Below the pieces are notes generated by a model. It saw only the letters and a program-made list of their open reading frames with translations, was not told where the DNA came from and did no database searches. A stretch of 64,000 nt of DNA, taken from Phytopythium helicoides. Lineage: Eukaryota > Oomycota > Peronosporomycetes > Pythiales > Pythiaceae. Each line of letters begins with the position of its first letter. The stretch's first letter is position 1. Both the position numbers and the translations under genes were made by a program. The stretch spans positions 496,001 through 560,000 of the forward strand of contig JANFNE010000011.1 in assembly GCA_024867545.1 (NCBI GenBank), read 5' to 3'. This document shows positions 23,028 through 34,779 of this stretch, one piece after another.

Positions 23028-23681
23028 TTATTTTCACGAGGTGGTCACAGTCGAGTCTTCAAGCTGCTGTGGAGGGGAGAAGTTGGCGAGTGCGTGGGAA
23101 GTGATCGGTTGCGGTTCTCCAAGATGGTTCCGCATTTGAAAAAGCACCTTCGAATACCAGGATCTCGCACAAATTCTTTTGTTTTGCAAGTATGCGAGGC
23201 AGTCTGCAATGTAACGGGTTGAACCGGTTTCCGTCTCGTTAACCTCGATTAAATGATTGAGCTCAAGCAGAGCTGCAGCCTAAAACTGCCACACATGCCC
23301 CAAACCGTTCCATGAGTGTACGCGTGCCTCGCACCAATGGCGGACGCCCCCACGAGTTTGCCATTCAGGCAACACCTCGGCGACTGTGAAACTTTACTTG
23401 AGCTGCATATAGTGAGACCAGCCAGTAGTAACGACTGCTTGGCACGTGCAACGGAATTTTCGTCTCATGAATGGGCTCAGGATTCTGAGCCACGCTGAGA
23501 AGCAGGAAAATCTGGCTCACATGGCGGAGAGAAGCCATTCCATGAGGTCGCAGCTGCGATTTCATTCATGTTGCCGGGCAGGATCACAACAGGAACATGA
23601 AATGGTGGCAAAATGGTTTGTATGAAGTAGGTACGACACAGAATCGTTGCAAGCAACGAATGCTCTCAACGGCACAATTCT
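23028..23681. other. Intergenic region between copies 3 and 4
   Basis: About 650 bases, less GC-rich than the coding parts. No credible gene. It should contain the promoter of copy 3 next to 23027. Confidence 0.45.
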
Positions 23682-26460
23682 CTAGCTAGAGCCAGCATAG
23701 TTGAGCGCCATGAGGCTAAAGGCGATGATGGCGATACCAATGAAGAAGGCCGGGACAAAGAGCTTGCCCTTAGGGTCAAACTTGTAGGCGCCCGGCAGCA
23801 GCTCCTTGGCCGTAATGCACACGAGCATACCGGCGACCAGAGCGTACAGGAAAGCTTCAAGCCAGTACGGCATGCCACCCGACACGGCGGCCCAACCAAT
23901 GCCGGCTCCCAGAGGCTGGGCAATACCACTGATAACCGTCCACTTGAACGCCTCGAGCTTGCTGCCCGTCGCGTAGTACACGGGAGCAGCCACCGCGACA
24001 CCTTCGGGCATGTTGTGCAAAATGATGCCGACCGAGAGAACAATGCCGGTACGGAGACCTTGAAGCGAGGACACAAACAGCGCGAGACCCTCGGGGAAGT
24101 TGTGGATGGCGATAGCAATACCCGTCATCATACCAGCGCGGTGGTATTCGTCCTTGTGCCGCGCGATCTGCTCCTCGTCCAGGAGGAGCGTAGCACCTTC
24201 CGGGTTGGGGCTGTGCATCATTTGCAACAGGTTGCCAGCATTCTCGGCAGCAAGAGAAGTCGGCGTGCCCGGGACAGGCGACGGGATCTGGTGGATAGCC
24301 TTCTCTGCTTCGACATCCTGGCCCGTGAGCGGCACAGGAGAGGCGACATCGATGAGACGAGCTTCGGCGTCCCTCTTCCGGTCCTTGCGCTCCAACACTT
24401 CGTGCACGAGGAACTCAACGAGCAGGATGATTGCCATGCCCACGAAGAACGAGGCAATAGCAGCCAGGTACGCATGGCCATTGCAAGTGTTGCCACATGT
24501 GCCCGAGCTTGTGGAGCTGCCACCGTGCTCGTATGCCTCCGGGTCAACAGTTCCACCGGTGGTGAATGCAGCACGGAAGTAAGTTAGGGACTCAGTGAAC
24601 AGATCAGCAAAGGCGATGAAGACCATAACACCAGCCGAAAGCGCAAAAGCAATCGAGAGCGAGCGCGGGTCAGCGAGGAAGTGCAGGCGAGGAACAGAGA
24701 TGACAAAGATTGACAGTGTCGTAGCAATACCGCCGAGAACACTCATGGCCATGGCAGTAGCAATGACAGCAGTGGTAATAACTCCAGACGTCGAGATACC
24801 ATCGTCATCAGCATATCCGTCGTCCACGTCCTGGATGTAGAACCAGCTCATCATGGCGTTCTCCTCATGCTCAAGAATGTGGCAATGCGCCACGTACGGC
24901 TTGGTCGTATCGAATCCGTAGTCAGTCGCGCTACGCGTGCTGTTGGCGATCAGGAACTCGTCGGGCACGCATGCAACGTAGCAGACCTGCGTGATGGTCG
25001 TGGAAGCGCGGTCACCAGCATTTGGGATCGGTACAACATCCTTGAGCTCGTTCGTGTTGATGGTCTCCTCAGTCTCACCGCACTGCGCGTTGACCAGATG
25101 CCAGTGGAACGGGTGCGGGTCATCCGTCGGGTTCTGGAAGTTCCACTTCTCGACTGTGCCCTTGGTGCAGTGCAAGCTCGCCAGCGTCGACATGTTGATC
25201 TGCTGCGAGCGGTACAAGATCTCACCATACTCGGGGCACTGCTGCGCGTTGTCCATCTCACCCAGGATAACCGTACGCTCCTTGCCGCCAGCCTCATACA
25301 GCGCCTTCAGCGACTTGTAGTTGTTGAGCGTTGACGGGAGCTCCTTCTGCGTCATGGTGTCCGTCTTGAGGTCCGAATTGATGCGGAACTGCATCACGCG
25401 CTCATCGTACTCAGTGTTCTGGTCAGCGGTCTGGTTGTCCTCGAGGTCGTACGTCGTGCCGTTGGCCACGTCCGTGAAGTCGCACACGACTTCAACGCGC
25501 TCGAATGGGAACATGACGAGCTGAGAGTCGAGCGCCGTCGGAGTCTTGACAAAGCCCGAGTCGGTAGCAATCACCTTGCACTTGTCCGCGAACGGCACCG
25601 TCAGGTTGTAGTGGCGGGCGTTGGCCACGTTAGCGATGCGGAATCGCACTTGGGCCGGCGGGATCTCGAGGTATGGCATCACCACGCCGTTGACAACGTT
25701 GGTCGAGCCGAAGGACTCGGGCACCCACAGGGTCTGCCCGGCGTTGCAGTTGTCGTCCGAGTACATGAGCGCGCCCGTCTCATTGATGAGACGGTCGGTC
25801 AGAATGAGCGGGATATCAGTCTCGAAGTCGACGTTAAGAGCAGCCTCCGTCTCCGCGTCCGAGATGATGTAGATGCCCATGAGACCCGCCCACGTGTTGA
25901 GGCGCGTCAAGCCATTGGCGTGGTCGTGGTAAAGTTTGGTTGACGCCGACTGGTTGTTCAGGTACACAAAGTCTTGGCTCTGGTTCTGGTAGATGGACAG
26001 GTACGGCAGGCCATCGTACTTGGCCGGGGACTCGAGACCATGGACGTGGCACGACAGTCGGCACACCACAGTACGGGTAGCACTTGGACTCGATGTTGGT
26101 CAGGGTCGGCTCGACATCTGCAGCAAACAGATGGGGCTTGGACAGCTCGTTGTACCAAGTGACCGAGATCGGGACGCCCTTGGCGACCTTGATGGTCGGT
26201 CCGGGGAACGTTGGCGTCGAGTTCATGAGCGCATAGCCAAAGATCTCGCCCGAGATCGAGCCGTCCTCCGTCCAGTTGTGCGTTCCACGGCCGATCTGCA
26301 TGTCGATGTGGCCTCCTTCAGTCATGTCGAGCACCTCGGGGATCACCAGCGGAGACGTGTACGCCTCCCAGTCGGTCTTGAGGTTGGTCAGGGCGTCCAC
26401 CGAGGCTGCCATTGCAGCGACAGCCGCGGCGGCGAGCACCGAGCGAGCGACGAGGGCCAT
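23682..26460 (-). CDS. Multicopper oxidase-ZIP metal transporter fusion, copy 4
   Basis: ATG at 26460 with an Ala-rich signal peptide. Copper motifs: HVHGLES, YHDHANGLTRLNTWAGLMG, HPFHWHLVN and HCHILEHEENAM. Transporter motifs: HNFPEGLALFVSS, HNMPEGVAVAAPVYYATGS and SGIAQPLGAGIGW. It is the most diverged member: NIESKCYPYCGVP replaces the AESHCYPYCGVP of copies 2 and 3, and the loop between ZIP helices 3 and 4 is distinct (RKDRKRDAEARL onward). An extra C near 26047, between GVPTVV and HVHGLES, breaks the frame. Removing it gives exactly 926 codons. It heads the array; all four copies point the same way, but the spacing suggests separate promoters. Confidence 0.86.
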
Positions 26461-28305
26461 CGCGGGGCTGGAGGCTTGGCTGGGAGCTCAGTTGGAACTG
26501 AGGACGTGCTCGAGAGGAGGCGAATCCCAGAATGAGATCGGGAGCGGAGAGTCTGCTCGGCCATCGAGAGTAGCACGCCCCGCGGCGACGAATGTGCTCG
26601 AGGGCGCCTTACAGGCGGGCGTAGTGGATGCAGGGGACAATCAATGGCGAGCAGCAAGCGGTGGTGATCGTGGGACGGTGTATACCGTAGAGCCCAGGCC
26701 GCTGCATGACGTTGTAGTCTGCAGGTGCATGCAGGCTACACGAGATGGTGATACACCTGGATCACGTTGGTACATACCGAGCCGCGATGCGGTGCCCTCG
26801 AGGAGAGAAGAGCCATCGCGTGATTACAGCCAGGGCGTTCAAGCTTAGTCGGTGGCTCGCTCGTCTCCGCGGCGCGTGCCCGTGCCCAATCAACGGACTT
26901 GACGCGCGCCGCCCTGCTCAGGTGGCCTCGTGTGTCCAGCTTGGTGCTCAGCAACGGGGATCGGTGGCTCCTCTGCAGCGAGGAGAGGATTTGCCGGCAC
27001 GGGCTCACCTTGGGCTCTCGCTGGCTCACAACTCGATGACATCTCATGGGGTCTCTCAGCGTCGTCTGATGGCCAAGGCAGCGCAACGCAGTGCACCTCT
27101 GGTGGAATCGCATTGGTTGAGGGTCGACAGAGCGACAGACACGCGTGCGGGCCTCCACGAGGGCCACCCGCCTCGTTCTCAGACCGACCCGAGGCTGCGA
27201 CAGCCGTCCACACGCTCTATACGTGTGCATCAGCCGAACTCCAGCCAGGGTCTCGCTTACTGGACGCCGCGGTCAACGAGCGATGGCGTCGGTGGCCAGC
27301 AGCTCCGGACTTGCAAAAAGAGACTTGCGGGCACCGGCTCAGACTCATTGCGGAGACAGCGCGATTGCGTCGCGGGCTGCTCGTTGTTTGTACCGTAGAG
27401 TTCCGCATCGTTCGGCAACGAGAGTGCCTTCGCGAGGGCGCGTGCCACCGTCCAATGGTTCTGCTTGAAGCCGCCCCACCCATCGCCCGACCAGGGAAAG
27501 AGCTGCCACAGTGGGACGCGGAATGTCGCCGAGTCATCCGTGACGGTCGTGGTGCACCTCATCTCATGAGGACGGGCCACACAAGCAGTGCCTTCTCCAC
27601 GAACAACACGCTCTCATGATCAATCGAGCAATGCAGCACCTTCGATCATTCCGATCCAAATGAGCGCCCCACCGGACTCGGCCCGGCACGCGCCTACACA
27701 ACGTCCAGAGAGCTTGGTCTCGAGTCTCACGTCACGCTGAACCTGAAGAGTTGAGAAATCGCGAACGCTGCAAGACGAATGCGACCGCAAGCAGCAGTGC
27801 CACAGCCGGACTCCATGCCAATCAAATTTTGTACTGAATCCATTGCTTGACTTCCGCAGCCCGCTTCACTGGCGCGTTGACACCGCCGTCCCCTCTGGCA
27901 ACATCAATGCCGTCGTCATGACCTCCACCACTTTCGCTACCTTCACCGCAGCCTCCAGCGCGACCACTTTCTCCAGCACCGTTTTCGCTGCCTGCCATCG
28001 CCACAACCACCATTCACACCACGACTTCCAGAGCAGTCACTGCCAAAGCCACACAAAGTACCACGCCACTCGCCACCACCACCTCTTCAAACTTACCACC
28101 TTTACCACCGCAGCGCCTTCCACGGCTCAAAAAACTCCACAACCGCTACTCCATCACCTCCGTCGCCAACGCCAAGTTGGCGCCAACACAAAGCCCCATC
28201 AAGACCATTCTCGTAAATATTACCTGAACCGGCCGGCCTTCGAGTGGCCCACTCCACCCGAGTCCTTTGCGCATTCCCAGGCGACCCAGAGGTCGATTCG
28301 CCGTC
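26461..28305. other. Divergent intergenic region upstream of copy 4 and CIA2B
   Basis: About 1.85 kb between divergently transcribed genes. It includes promoters for both. The part nearest CIA2B (27860-28140) is rich in ACC/CCA on the + strand. Open frames of 200-230 codons exist but look non-coding (Arg/Ser/His-rich, no conserved motif). No gene supported. Confidence 0.45.
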
Positions 28306-28927
28306 ATGGGACTGCAGGAGAAGATCAACGCCAACCCGACGGTCTACGCGGTGGCGGCGCCGGCGTCGGCCAAGTTCGCGGTGTTCGACGATGCGGACGA
28401 GGAGTCGGCGGAGCCGTTCGAGCCCGAGGAGATCTTCGGTGGGCGTCGCGTGCGGTGGAAGCGGGCGGAGACGCGGCACTAACGCGGCGGTGGACGCAGA
28501 GACTCTGCGGCACATCAACGACCCCGAGCACCCGCTGACGCTCGAGCAGCTCAAGGTCATGACGCTCGAGAACATCCACGTGGACGACGAGAACTCGCGC
28601 GTCAAGATCTACTTCACGCCCACCATCCCGCACTGCAGGTCGGTGGCGGAGCTGCGCGCTTTTGGGACGGTCATTCGGCTCTGATGGACTCACGTTGTTG
28701 CGGCTCTCGACAGCATGGCGACGCTCATCGGACTATGCCTGCGCGTCAAGCTGCTGCGGTCGCTGCCCGCGCGCTTCAAGGTCGACATCCTCATCACCCC
28801 CGGCACGCACTCGAGCGAGGCCGCGGTCAACAAGCAGCTGAACGACAAGGAGCGCGTCGCGGCGGCGCTCGAGAACGCGCACCTGCTGCAGGTGGTCAAC
28901 AAGTGCATCGCCAACACGGACAAGTGA
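28306..28927 (+). CDS. CIA2B: Cytosolic iron-sulfur assembly component 2B (MIP18/FAM96B/AE7)
   Basis: Three exons (28306-28438, 28500-28638, 28714-28927) sum to 162 codons (161 aa). Strongly conserved family motifs: [24 protein letters not shown] joined by splicing to [19 protein letters not shown], and [23 protein letters not shown]2B acts with CIA1 and MMS19 to deliver Fe-S clusters to cytosolic and nuclear proteins such as DNA polymerases and helicases; the Cys in the TPTxPHC motif is the functional cysteine. No frame errors. Its end faces the next minus-strand gene across 51 bp. Confidence 0.95.
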
Positions 28928-28978
28928 GCGGGGTAGGCCCCGGTGCTTTCAATCCATGTATTTCCCGCTGAGAGATAG

Positions 28979-30530
28979 CTACGCCCCGCCGAGAGTCTGC
29001 CGCACAGCTACGAGCCTCTCAATGTCGGCCACGCGCCGCAGCAACTGCTCACGCTCCCTCAGCAGCGCGTCCACGTCAACGGCCACGCCTTCCATCTCTG
29101 CTCCAAGCGTGTCCAGGTCCATGGCAAGGCCAACGTCCTCCTCTTCATCTACATCTTCGTCTGCTTCCAACAAGTCAATCCCTTCTTCATCCTCGCTGTC
29201 GGCTCCTTCCAGCACTTCCATTGCCTCTGCCGAGTCCTCAACAGGCCCATGAAAATCTTGGGAGTTCAATCGCCGTGGAGATACGTCACCAGCCGTCTGC
29301 ACTCGCCTGTTTGCGCTTACAGCTCGTCGCTGAATCTCAACAGCAGCTTCTGGTACTGCGAGTCCTGCAACAGTTGTCGGCCGGACGACATCCGCATGCA
29401 GCCTCATTGTCTTCGCACGGAATGCGTCGCTTAGCTCACGCATCTCGTCCGCGAAATCTCGCTCCCACGTCTGCTTGGCTTCTTCGAGAGCTCTGGCATC
29501 CTGCGCAGCTACTCGAGCCACAACGAGCTCCTTGGCAGCTGCTGCCTCACGCTTAAACTCGAGTCTTCGTGCTACACTCAGTCTCCGCAGCTGCTGGGCT
29601 CGAACACGTCGCCTATCGGCGTCCGAGGCCGCGTCCATAGCATCCTCGCTACCCACACGAACACGCAGTCGTTCCTGGCGTTCGCGAATGCGTCGATAGT
29701 GGGCTTCTCGCCTCGCTCGTCGTTGTTGCTCACGGAGCTCAGCAGAAGCAGTTGGCGGTCGTCGAAAGAAATCTTGCAGTACGGCGGGGGTCGACGCTTC
29801 TCTCACTGCATCCACAGTGTGGACGGAGCATCGTGGACGACCGGATGCGACTCGCAGGCTGCGGGTCATCCTCGTCCACATCATCGAACACTGCCACACC
29901 TCGCGTCGGTGCCACTTTGGCTACACGCTCAGACTGAGCCTGCGACCGCACGTTTCGAACACGTTGACGCTCGTCCTCGCTTTCGTCGCTCGAGTCTTGC
30001 ACGTCACAAGCCACGGACGGGCAATTCACGTCTGCTTGATCCACGCTGGCAACAACTCCATCACATCAGCGTCCTCGCAGTCATGTAGCGTCACCACCTC
30101 CGTGTGTTGCAAGGGCTTGGTTGCCGTAAGGAACGAGTCTTCAGACGTGGAAGCGGCCAGTGGGGCACCCACGTCCACACTGCCGTGCCCAGCTTGACTC
30201 GAGACCAAGGGCATGACCTGCGTGCTGCGACTGTGTCCGCTGAAGATCCGATGGCTCATGGCTGTAGGACACACGCGCCATCCATGACTCAGCCCTCGCG
30301 GCTCCGTGGCTGAGGCTCCTTGACGACCGTCGAGCTGGTGAAGCCGTCGACGCAGCCATGTCAATCGTGTGGAACGCACACCGGACTTCGTCGGCTCCGT
30401 CCTCGCTGGCACGGCCGCCAGAGCGGCTCGAGCGCCGGCGCCAGTCCATTTCGTCCACTGCACTTTTTGATTTTCGGCGGGGCGAACACGCCAAGCTGGG
30501 CGTCGTGGACAAGCTGATCCTGGTCGACAT
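28979..30530 (-). CDS. Unrecognised acidic coiled-coil protein (frame disrupted)
   Basis: A series of overlapping minus-strand frames reads as one protein. It has a Ser/Arg-rich N terminus (MSTRISLSTTPS at 30530), a short conserved-looking core (VVTLHDCEDADVMELLPAW, then SDESEDERQRVRNV and VAVFDDVDEDDPQPASR), a long Arg/Glu-rich coiled coil (29650-29790) and an acidic C-terminal region (GADSEDEEGIDLLEADEDVDEEED) ending in a second coiled coil. About three frame changes (near 30220, 30030 and 29840) join these parts; the exact positions are uncertain. I do not recognise a family. The acidic and coiled-coil make-up would fit a nuclear or cytoskeletal scaffold, but that is a guess. Confidence 0.5.
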
Positions 30531-30954
30531 GCGGACGCACTGCCAGACGGAGCTCCGTCCTCGGTGGCTGGGCTGACGTGACCGAAAATAACCTCAAGGC
30601 GGTCATTTGGGCAGATCACTTGGACCGCGGGACTTGTTGACTTGGAGAAACTACTTTACACTAACTGCGGGGCTTCCGTCACCGCCGCTCCAACTATTTC
30701 CAGGCGTCTGGCCACTGCCGGTTCGTTGCGGCCGATGGGGCTGGATGAGAGACCGGCATGTAGAGTGTGCCGCAGATGTGGAGGCTGGCTGGACAGCCGA
30801 CTGTATGGTCCTAAAGTTGGACAGACTGCTTGAGTTGCAGTCGAGGGTCGGTATCCGACGCGTGGATCTATGCGATGCCAGCCGGAGTCTTGTCATAATG
30901 CGCGTCTGTAGCGTGGGCCGGGGGAAATGCAGGCTCTAAGGCCCTCCGCAGCGG
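30531..30954. other. Gap between PP2C and the acidic coiled-coil gene
   Basis: About 420 bases between two minus-strand genes. It should hold the PP2C 3' end and the promoter of the coiled-coil gene. Nothing else recognised. Confidence 0.4.
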
Positions 30955-32279
30955 CTACTTCTTGATACGCACGTCCACAATGGCCACGGTGACGTTATCC
31001 AAGCTGTTGAGTTCAACAGCGCGCTCTGCGAGCACACGCGCGATCTCTGGCAGTGACAGCCACGGGTGGTTCCTATGATGCACAACAGCAACTCATCAGT
31101 CACCATGACTGCTCACGTCTGTGCTTGCTCAAAGTCGCCCACAACGCACCTCACGCAAGCTGCAACCTCTTCGTTGCTCATGACGTCCCAGAGCCCATCG
31201 GAAGCCATAACTATGTACTCATCGGCGTCCGAGAGCTCGTGCACCACCACCTGCGGGTCGGGTATCACGACGCCGTGCAGGTCGCCATCCCCGAACGCGC
31301 GAGTGACTGCAAGGCGGCCATTGACGCGAGCGACACCCTTGACATACAGGATCATGCCGCCTGCTGCCTCTATGCGTTGTCGCTCGCCCTCATCTGTCGC
31401 TTTGTGGTCCGTTGTGAGCTGCACAACGCGCGGGGGTCCTCGTCCGGTTGTAGGGCTCAATGGAGCAGCCGCGTCGCCTTCAGCAACGCTGCGTGTTAAA
31501 AGAATGGCGCGACAGTCGCCTGTGTTGCTGAGCACCGCGGTGCGGCCACGCAGCAGCAGCGTAAGCGCCGTAGCGCCTCCGTCGCACTCTCCTGCAGTCG
31601 CGCGCGCCATCAGGTCTGCATTCATGGCCGCGCTGGCCGCCTCGCACGCCTTGGGCAGGTTGTCCTCGAACGCAGGGCGCGTCCATCAAGAACAGCGGGA
31701 ACAGCAGCGCCAGCAGCGACGAGCAGCGCGCGCCTCCATGGCCGTCGTAGATGCCCACCATCTGCGTGGCAGGCGGCGCCCTCTCCCCCATGAGCAGCGT
31801 GGCCGCCGCGCTGGACACGCGCGTGATCAGCGCCGGCGCGTCCCCGTGCACGATGTAGGCCTCCATAGGCGCGCTGCGTGAGCAGCTCGCCGACCGTGAC
31901 CGCGCCGGAGGCCCTCAGCAGCGAGCGCGCGTACAGCTCGAGGTCGGAAATCACGCGGAAGCGGTCCTCGTTGACCTGCGCGCGCGCCGCTGGCCGAGAA
32001 GACGCCGTGCGGCCGCGCGCGCGCGCAGCGGCCACTAGAGGCCGAGAAGACGACCTCCTGGTCCACGACGGTGGCGGGCGCCGGCGCCGGAGAGCCCGAG
32101 CCGGCCACGCCCATGAGCGATCCGGCGCTCACGAGCGCGCCAGGCGTCGCCGTGGCGACGGACGAGCGGCGCAGGAAGCGCGCCAGGCTGCGCGTGAAGA
32201 AGCCCGGGCGCTCCTCCTTGGGCTCGAGGCCCTCGGGCACCGAGATGACGGTGCGCCGCGACGCGCGCCCCACCAGCAT
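30955..32279 (-). CDS. PP2C-family (PPM) serine/threonine phosphatase
   Basis: The ordered PP2C motifs are all visible: QVNEDRF, VGIYDGHGG (metal-binding Asp), GATALTLLL, LSNTGDCRAILL, TTDHKA, RLAVTRAFGDG, VMASDGLWDVMSNEE and DNVTVAIVD. One short intron, 31073-31116 (44 nt), separates the last exon. Three single-base insertions break the frame (near 32018, 31868 and 31683). With them removed, the exons from ATG 32279 sum to exactly 426 codons. An N-terminal extension of about 120 residues (Arg-rich, GFFTRSLARFLRRSS) may be regulatory. All metal-binding residues appear present, so the enzyme should be active. Confidence 0.87.
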
Positions 32280-32876
32280 GAGCGCTCGGCCGCCGGCCTT
32301 TCCCGAAGTGGCGCCATGAGGCAAGGCGGTGCCTCGCCGTGGCGCATTTTGGGGCCGGTTATTCGGCGGCGATTAGGGCCGAGTTTGTGGCGCTGACGAA
32401 ACAGGAGGATACAGAGGGAGCGGAGAGCAGGGGTTTGTAAGCCGGTTCTCGGCGGATCAGCTGCGACTATAGGGGCGCGTTCTGCCGCGTGAAAATTTGA
32501 CTGATGAAATTAGAAATATTTCGTGATTTGAAGCGGCATAGTGTGGCCAAGATGTTTTCTAAAAATAGGTTCCCGACGGGAGGCAGTTGCTTGGCTCCCG
32601 CAGATGACCACCCTCGCAATTGACCCATCGGCCGCTTGACAACAATGGCGACCGAGCTCCATGGCACACGGAGCTAGATCCACCGAGATAGAGAGCGCGC
32701 GAGCGGCCAACTGTCGCTGTCCAGGCGCGTGGCCCGCAGGCGACCGGCAGATGGGGAGCCAGCCGTGCGTGCTCGCTCTGCCTGGCACGTCTCAAGGGAC
32801 GACACCTCGACTGCTCGCCACGATGGATCTGCTCCGATAGGATTCGCGAGCAGAGGGGTGGACCACCGCCTCCCGG
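32280..32876. other. Gap between the GSTZ and PP2C genes
   Basis: About 600 bases. A GC-rich part next to the PP2C start and an AT-richer part near 32500-32600. No gene recognised. Confidence 0.4.
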
Positions 32877-33681
32877 CTACTTGGCATCGGGCTGGGCGTC
32901 GGGACGCGAGCGAGCGAACGCCGGCAGCTGCTCGAGCGCCGCGACGACCTTGGAGATGGTCGGGAACTCGCCCAAGTCGAGATCGACGAGCCGCGCGTTG
33001 CCCTACCTGAGGCAGCAGGTACACGTCCGCGAACGTCACACGGTCGCCGAGGCAGTACGTGCCGGCAGGTGGCCGTGATCTCCTTCTCCACGGCGCGCAG
33101 CCCGCGGGCGATCCAGTAGCGCATCCACTCGATCTTGGCGGCGGCTCGCTCGCTCTCCGGCAGGTGCTCCGTCGCCTGGGATGACCAGGGGGTTAGTGAC
33201 GCCACTGCGATGATGGATGCGGTGTGCAGACCGCACCTTGGCCTGGACGCCGAGCGACTGCAGCGGCTGCGTGTCGCTGCAGATGATCCCGCACAGGTTG
33301 CGCACCTGCGCGCGAGCAAATGGGTCCGAGAGCGGCGGTAGGAGCGCCGGCAGGTCCGGGTGCGCCTCCTCCAGGTACTCGAGGATGGCAGAGGACTGCG
33401 CGACCACTCGCCCGTCCCCCAGCGCCAGGAGTGGCACGCGCTGCAGAGGATGGATGGTCATTCCAGGAGCCGCGCGGATGCGCCTGCATCATACTGTAAC
33501 GCGGCGAGCGCACCTTGTTGGGGTTGAGCGCGGCGTACTCTTCACGCAACTGCTGGCCGCCGAGGACGTCCACGACCACGTACTCGTACGGGATGCCCTT
33601 CCACTCGAGCGCGATGCGCGCGCGCCACGAGCACGAGCTGCGCGCGTAGTTGTAAAGCGCGTAAGCGGGCTTGCTCGCCAT
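32877..33681 (-). CDS. GSTZ1: Zeta-class glutathione transferase / maleylacetoacetate isomerase, copy 1
   Basis: Starts [20 protein letters not shown] at 33681; [15 protein letters not shown] is the zeta-class motif containing the catalytic Ser/Cys. Then [53 protein letters not shown] and [17 protein letters not shown]. Introns 33441-33513 and 33176-33236. Two single-base insertions in the last exon (near 33068 and 33005) break the frame; without them the exons give 56+68+99 codons (222 aa), the normal family size. The enzyme isomerises maleylacetoacetate in tyrosine and phenylalanine breakdown using glutathione. Confidence 0.9.
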
Positions 33682-33846
33682 GGTGCGGTCTGGCCGTTGG
33701 TCTGCAACTCCGGAAATGAACTCGGGCTGCGCAAGATGACACATCGCGACCTACACTCAATGACCGATCTTTGTGCTCGATTGCTCAGGTTGAATCTCCC
33801 TTACCCTGCTCTTCTTCTACGCGTGCATAGTGTGCTAGCAGCCAGA

Positions 33847-34593
33847 TCAGGCGACAGCGTCCGGCTGCGCTGACGGGTGCGCGCGTTGAACTCGGGAAGC
33901 GCGTCGAGTGCTGCGCCGATCCTGGTGATGGTGGGGAACTCGGCCTCGACGTTGACGCCGAAGCGGCGCGCGTTGTAGATCTGCGGCACGAGGTAGAGGT
34001 CGGCGAGCGTGACGCTGTCGCCGACGCAGTATTTTCCGGCGGTGCGCTGCAGCTCGGCCTCGAGCGCGCGGAATCCGCGCTCGATCCAGAAGCGAGCCCA
34101 CTCGGCCTTCTTGGCGTCCTTGAGCTCGTCCGGCTCGTTCTCCACGGCCTTGCGCAGCACCGCCTAGGTTCTGGATCGGATGCGTGTCGCACCCGATGAG
34201 CCCGCAGAGGTTGCGCACGTCGGCGCGCGCAAGCGGGTCCTTGGGCAGCAGCGGGCGCTCCGGGTGCGCCTCCTCCAGGAACTCGACCGCGGCGCCAGAC
34301 TGCGCAATGATGTGCCCTCCCACGTCCAGCGCCGGCACGCGCTGCTCCAACACGCACGCTCAACGTTTAGATGACGAGCTTAGAGCGCCATCAAGAGCGA
34401 CCGCAGACGGACCTGGTTGGGGTTGAGGCGGGCGAACTCGGGCGAGAGCTGCTCGCCGCCGCCCTTGACGAGGTGCACGGCGCGGTACTCGAACGCCTGG
34501 CGCTTCCACTCGAGCGCGATGCGCACACGCCACGCGCACGAGCTGCGCCAATACGAGTACAACACGTAGCGCCGTGGGCTGGTCGTCGCTCAT
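33847..34593 (-). CDS. Zeta-class glutathione transferase / maleylacetoacetate isomerase, copy 2
   Basis: Tandem paralogue of the preceding gene, 165 bp upstream on the same strand. It has SSCAWRVRIALEWKR, LNPNQ|RVPALDVGG, QSGAAVEFLEEAHP, RNLCGLIGCDTHPIQ and AGKYCVGDSVTLADLYLVPQIYNARR split over two exons. Only the first intron is kept (34342-34412); the second intron of copy 1 is absent. Three single-base disruptions: insertions near 34569 and 34165 and a deletion near 33888. Corrected length is exactly 225 codons, ending AQPDAVA. The serine after SSC is Ala here, but the catalytic Ser-Cys pair is retained. Confidence 0.86.
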
Positions 34594-34779
34594 GTCCTCC
34601 GCCTTCCCTGCTAGCTGGCTAAACCGCAAGTGGTAGCGATAGCTCCATGTTCAACGTCCATGTTGCTTCCGGCCGTGTACTTTCTCGCCCAACCGCCCAA
34701 ACATATGAGGCTCAGTATACCCTCGACGTTTCCCCCGCGTCTCACACCCTCAGTGAGACGCGTGTTGCCTCCTGCCGAC
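34594..34779. promoter_or_regulatory. Short divergent promoter region
   Basis: Only 186 bases separate the ATGs of GSTZ copy 2 (minus) and the membrane protein at 34780 (plus), so both promoters must overlap here. No defined element identified. Confidence 0.4.

Noticed and set aside
26745..27619. Open frames of 217 and 229 codons upstream of copy 4
   Set aside because: Overlapping frames with Arg/Ser-rich non-protein-like sequence; no conserved feature.
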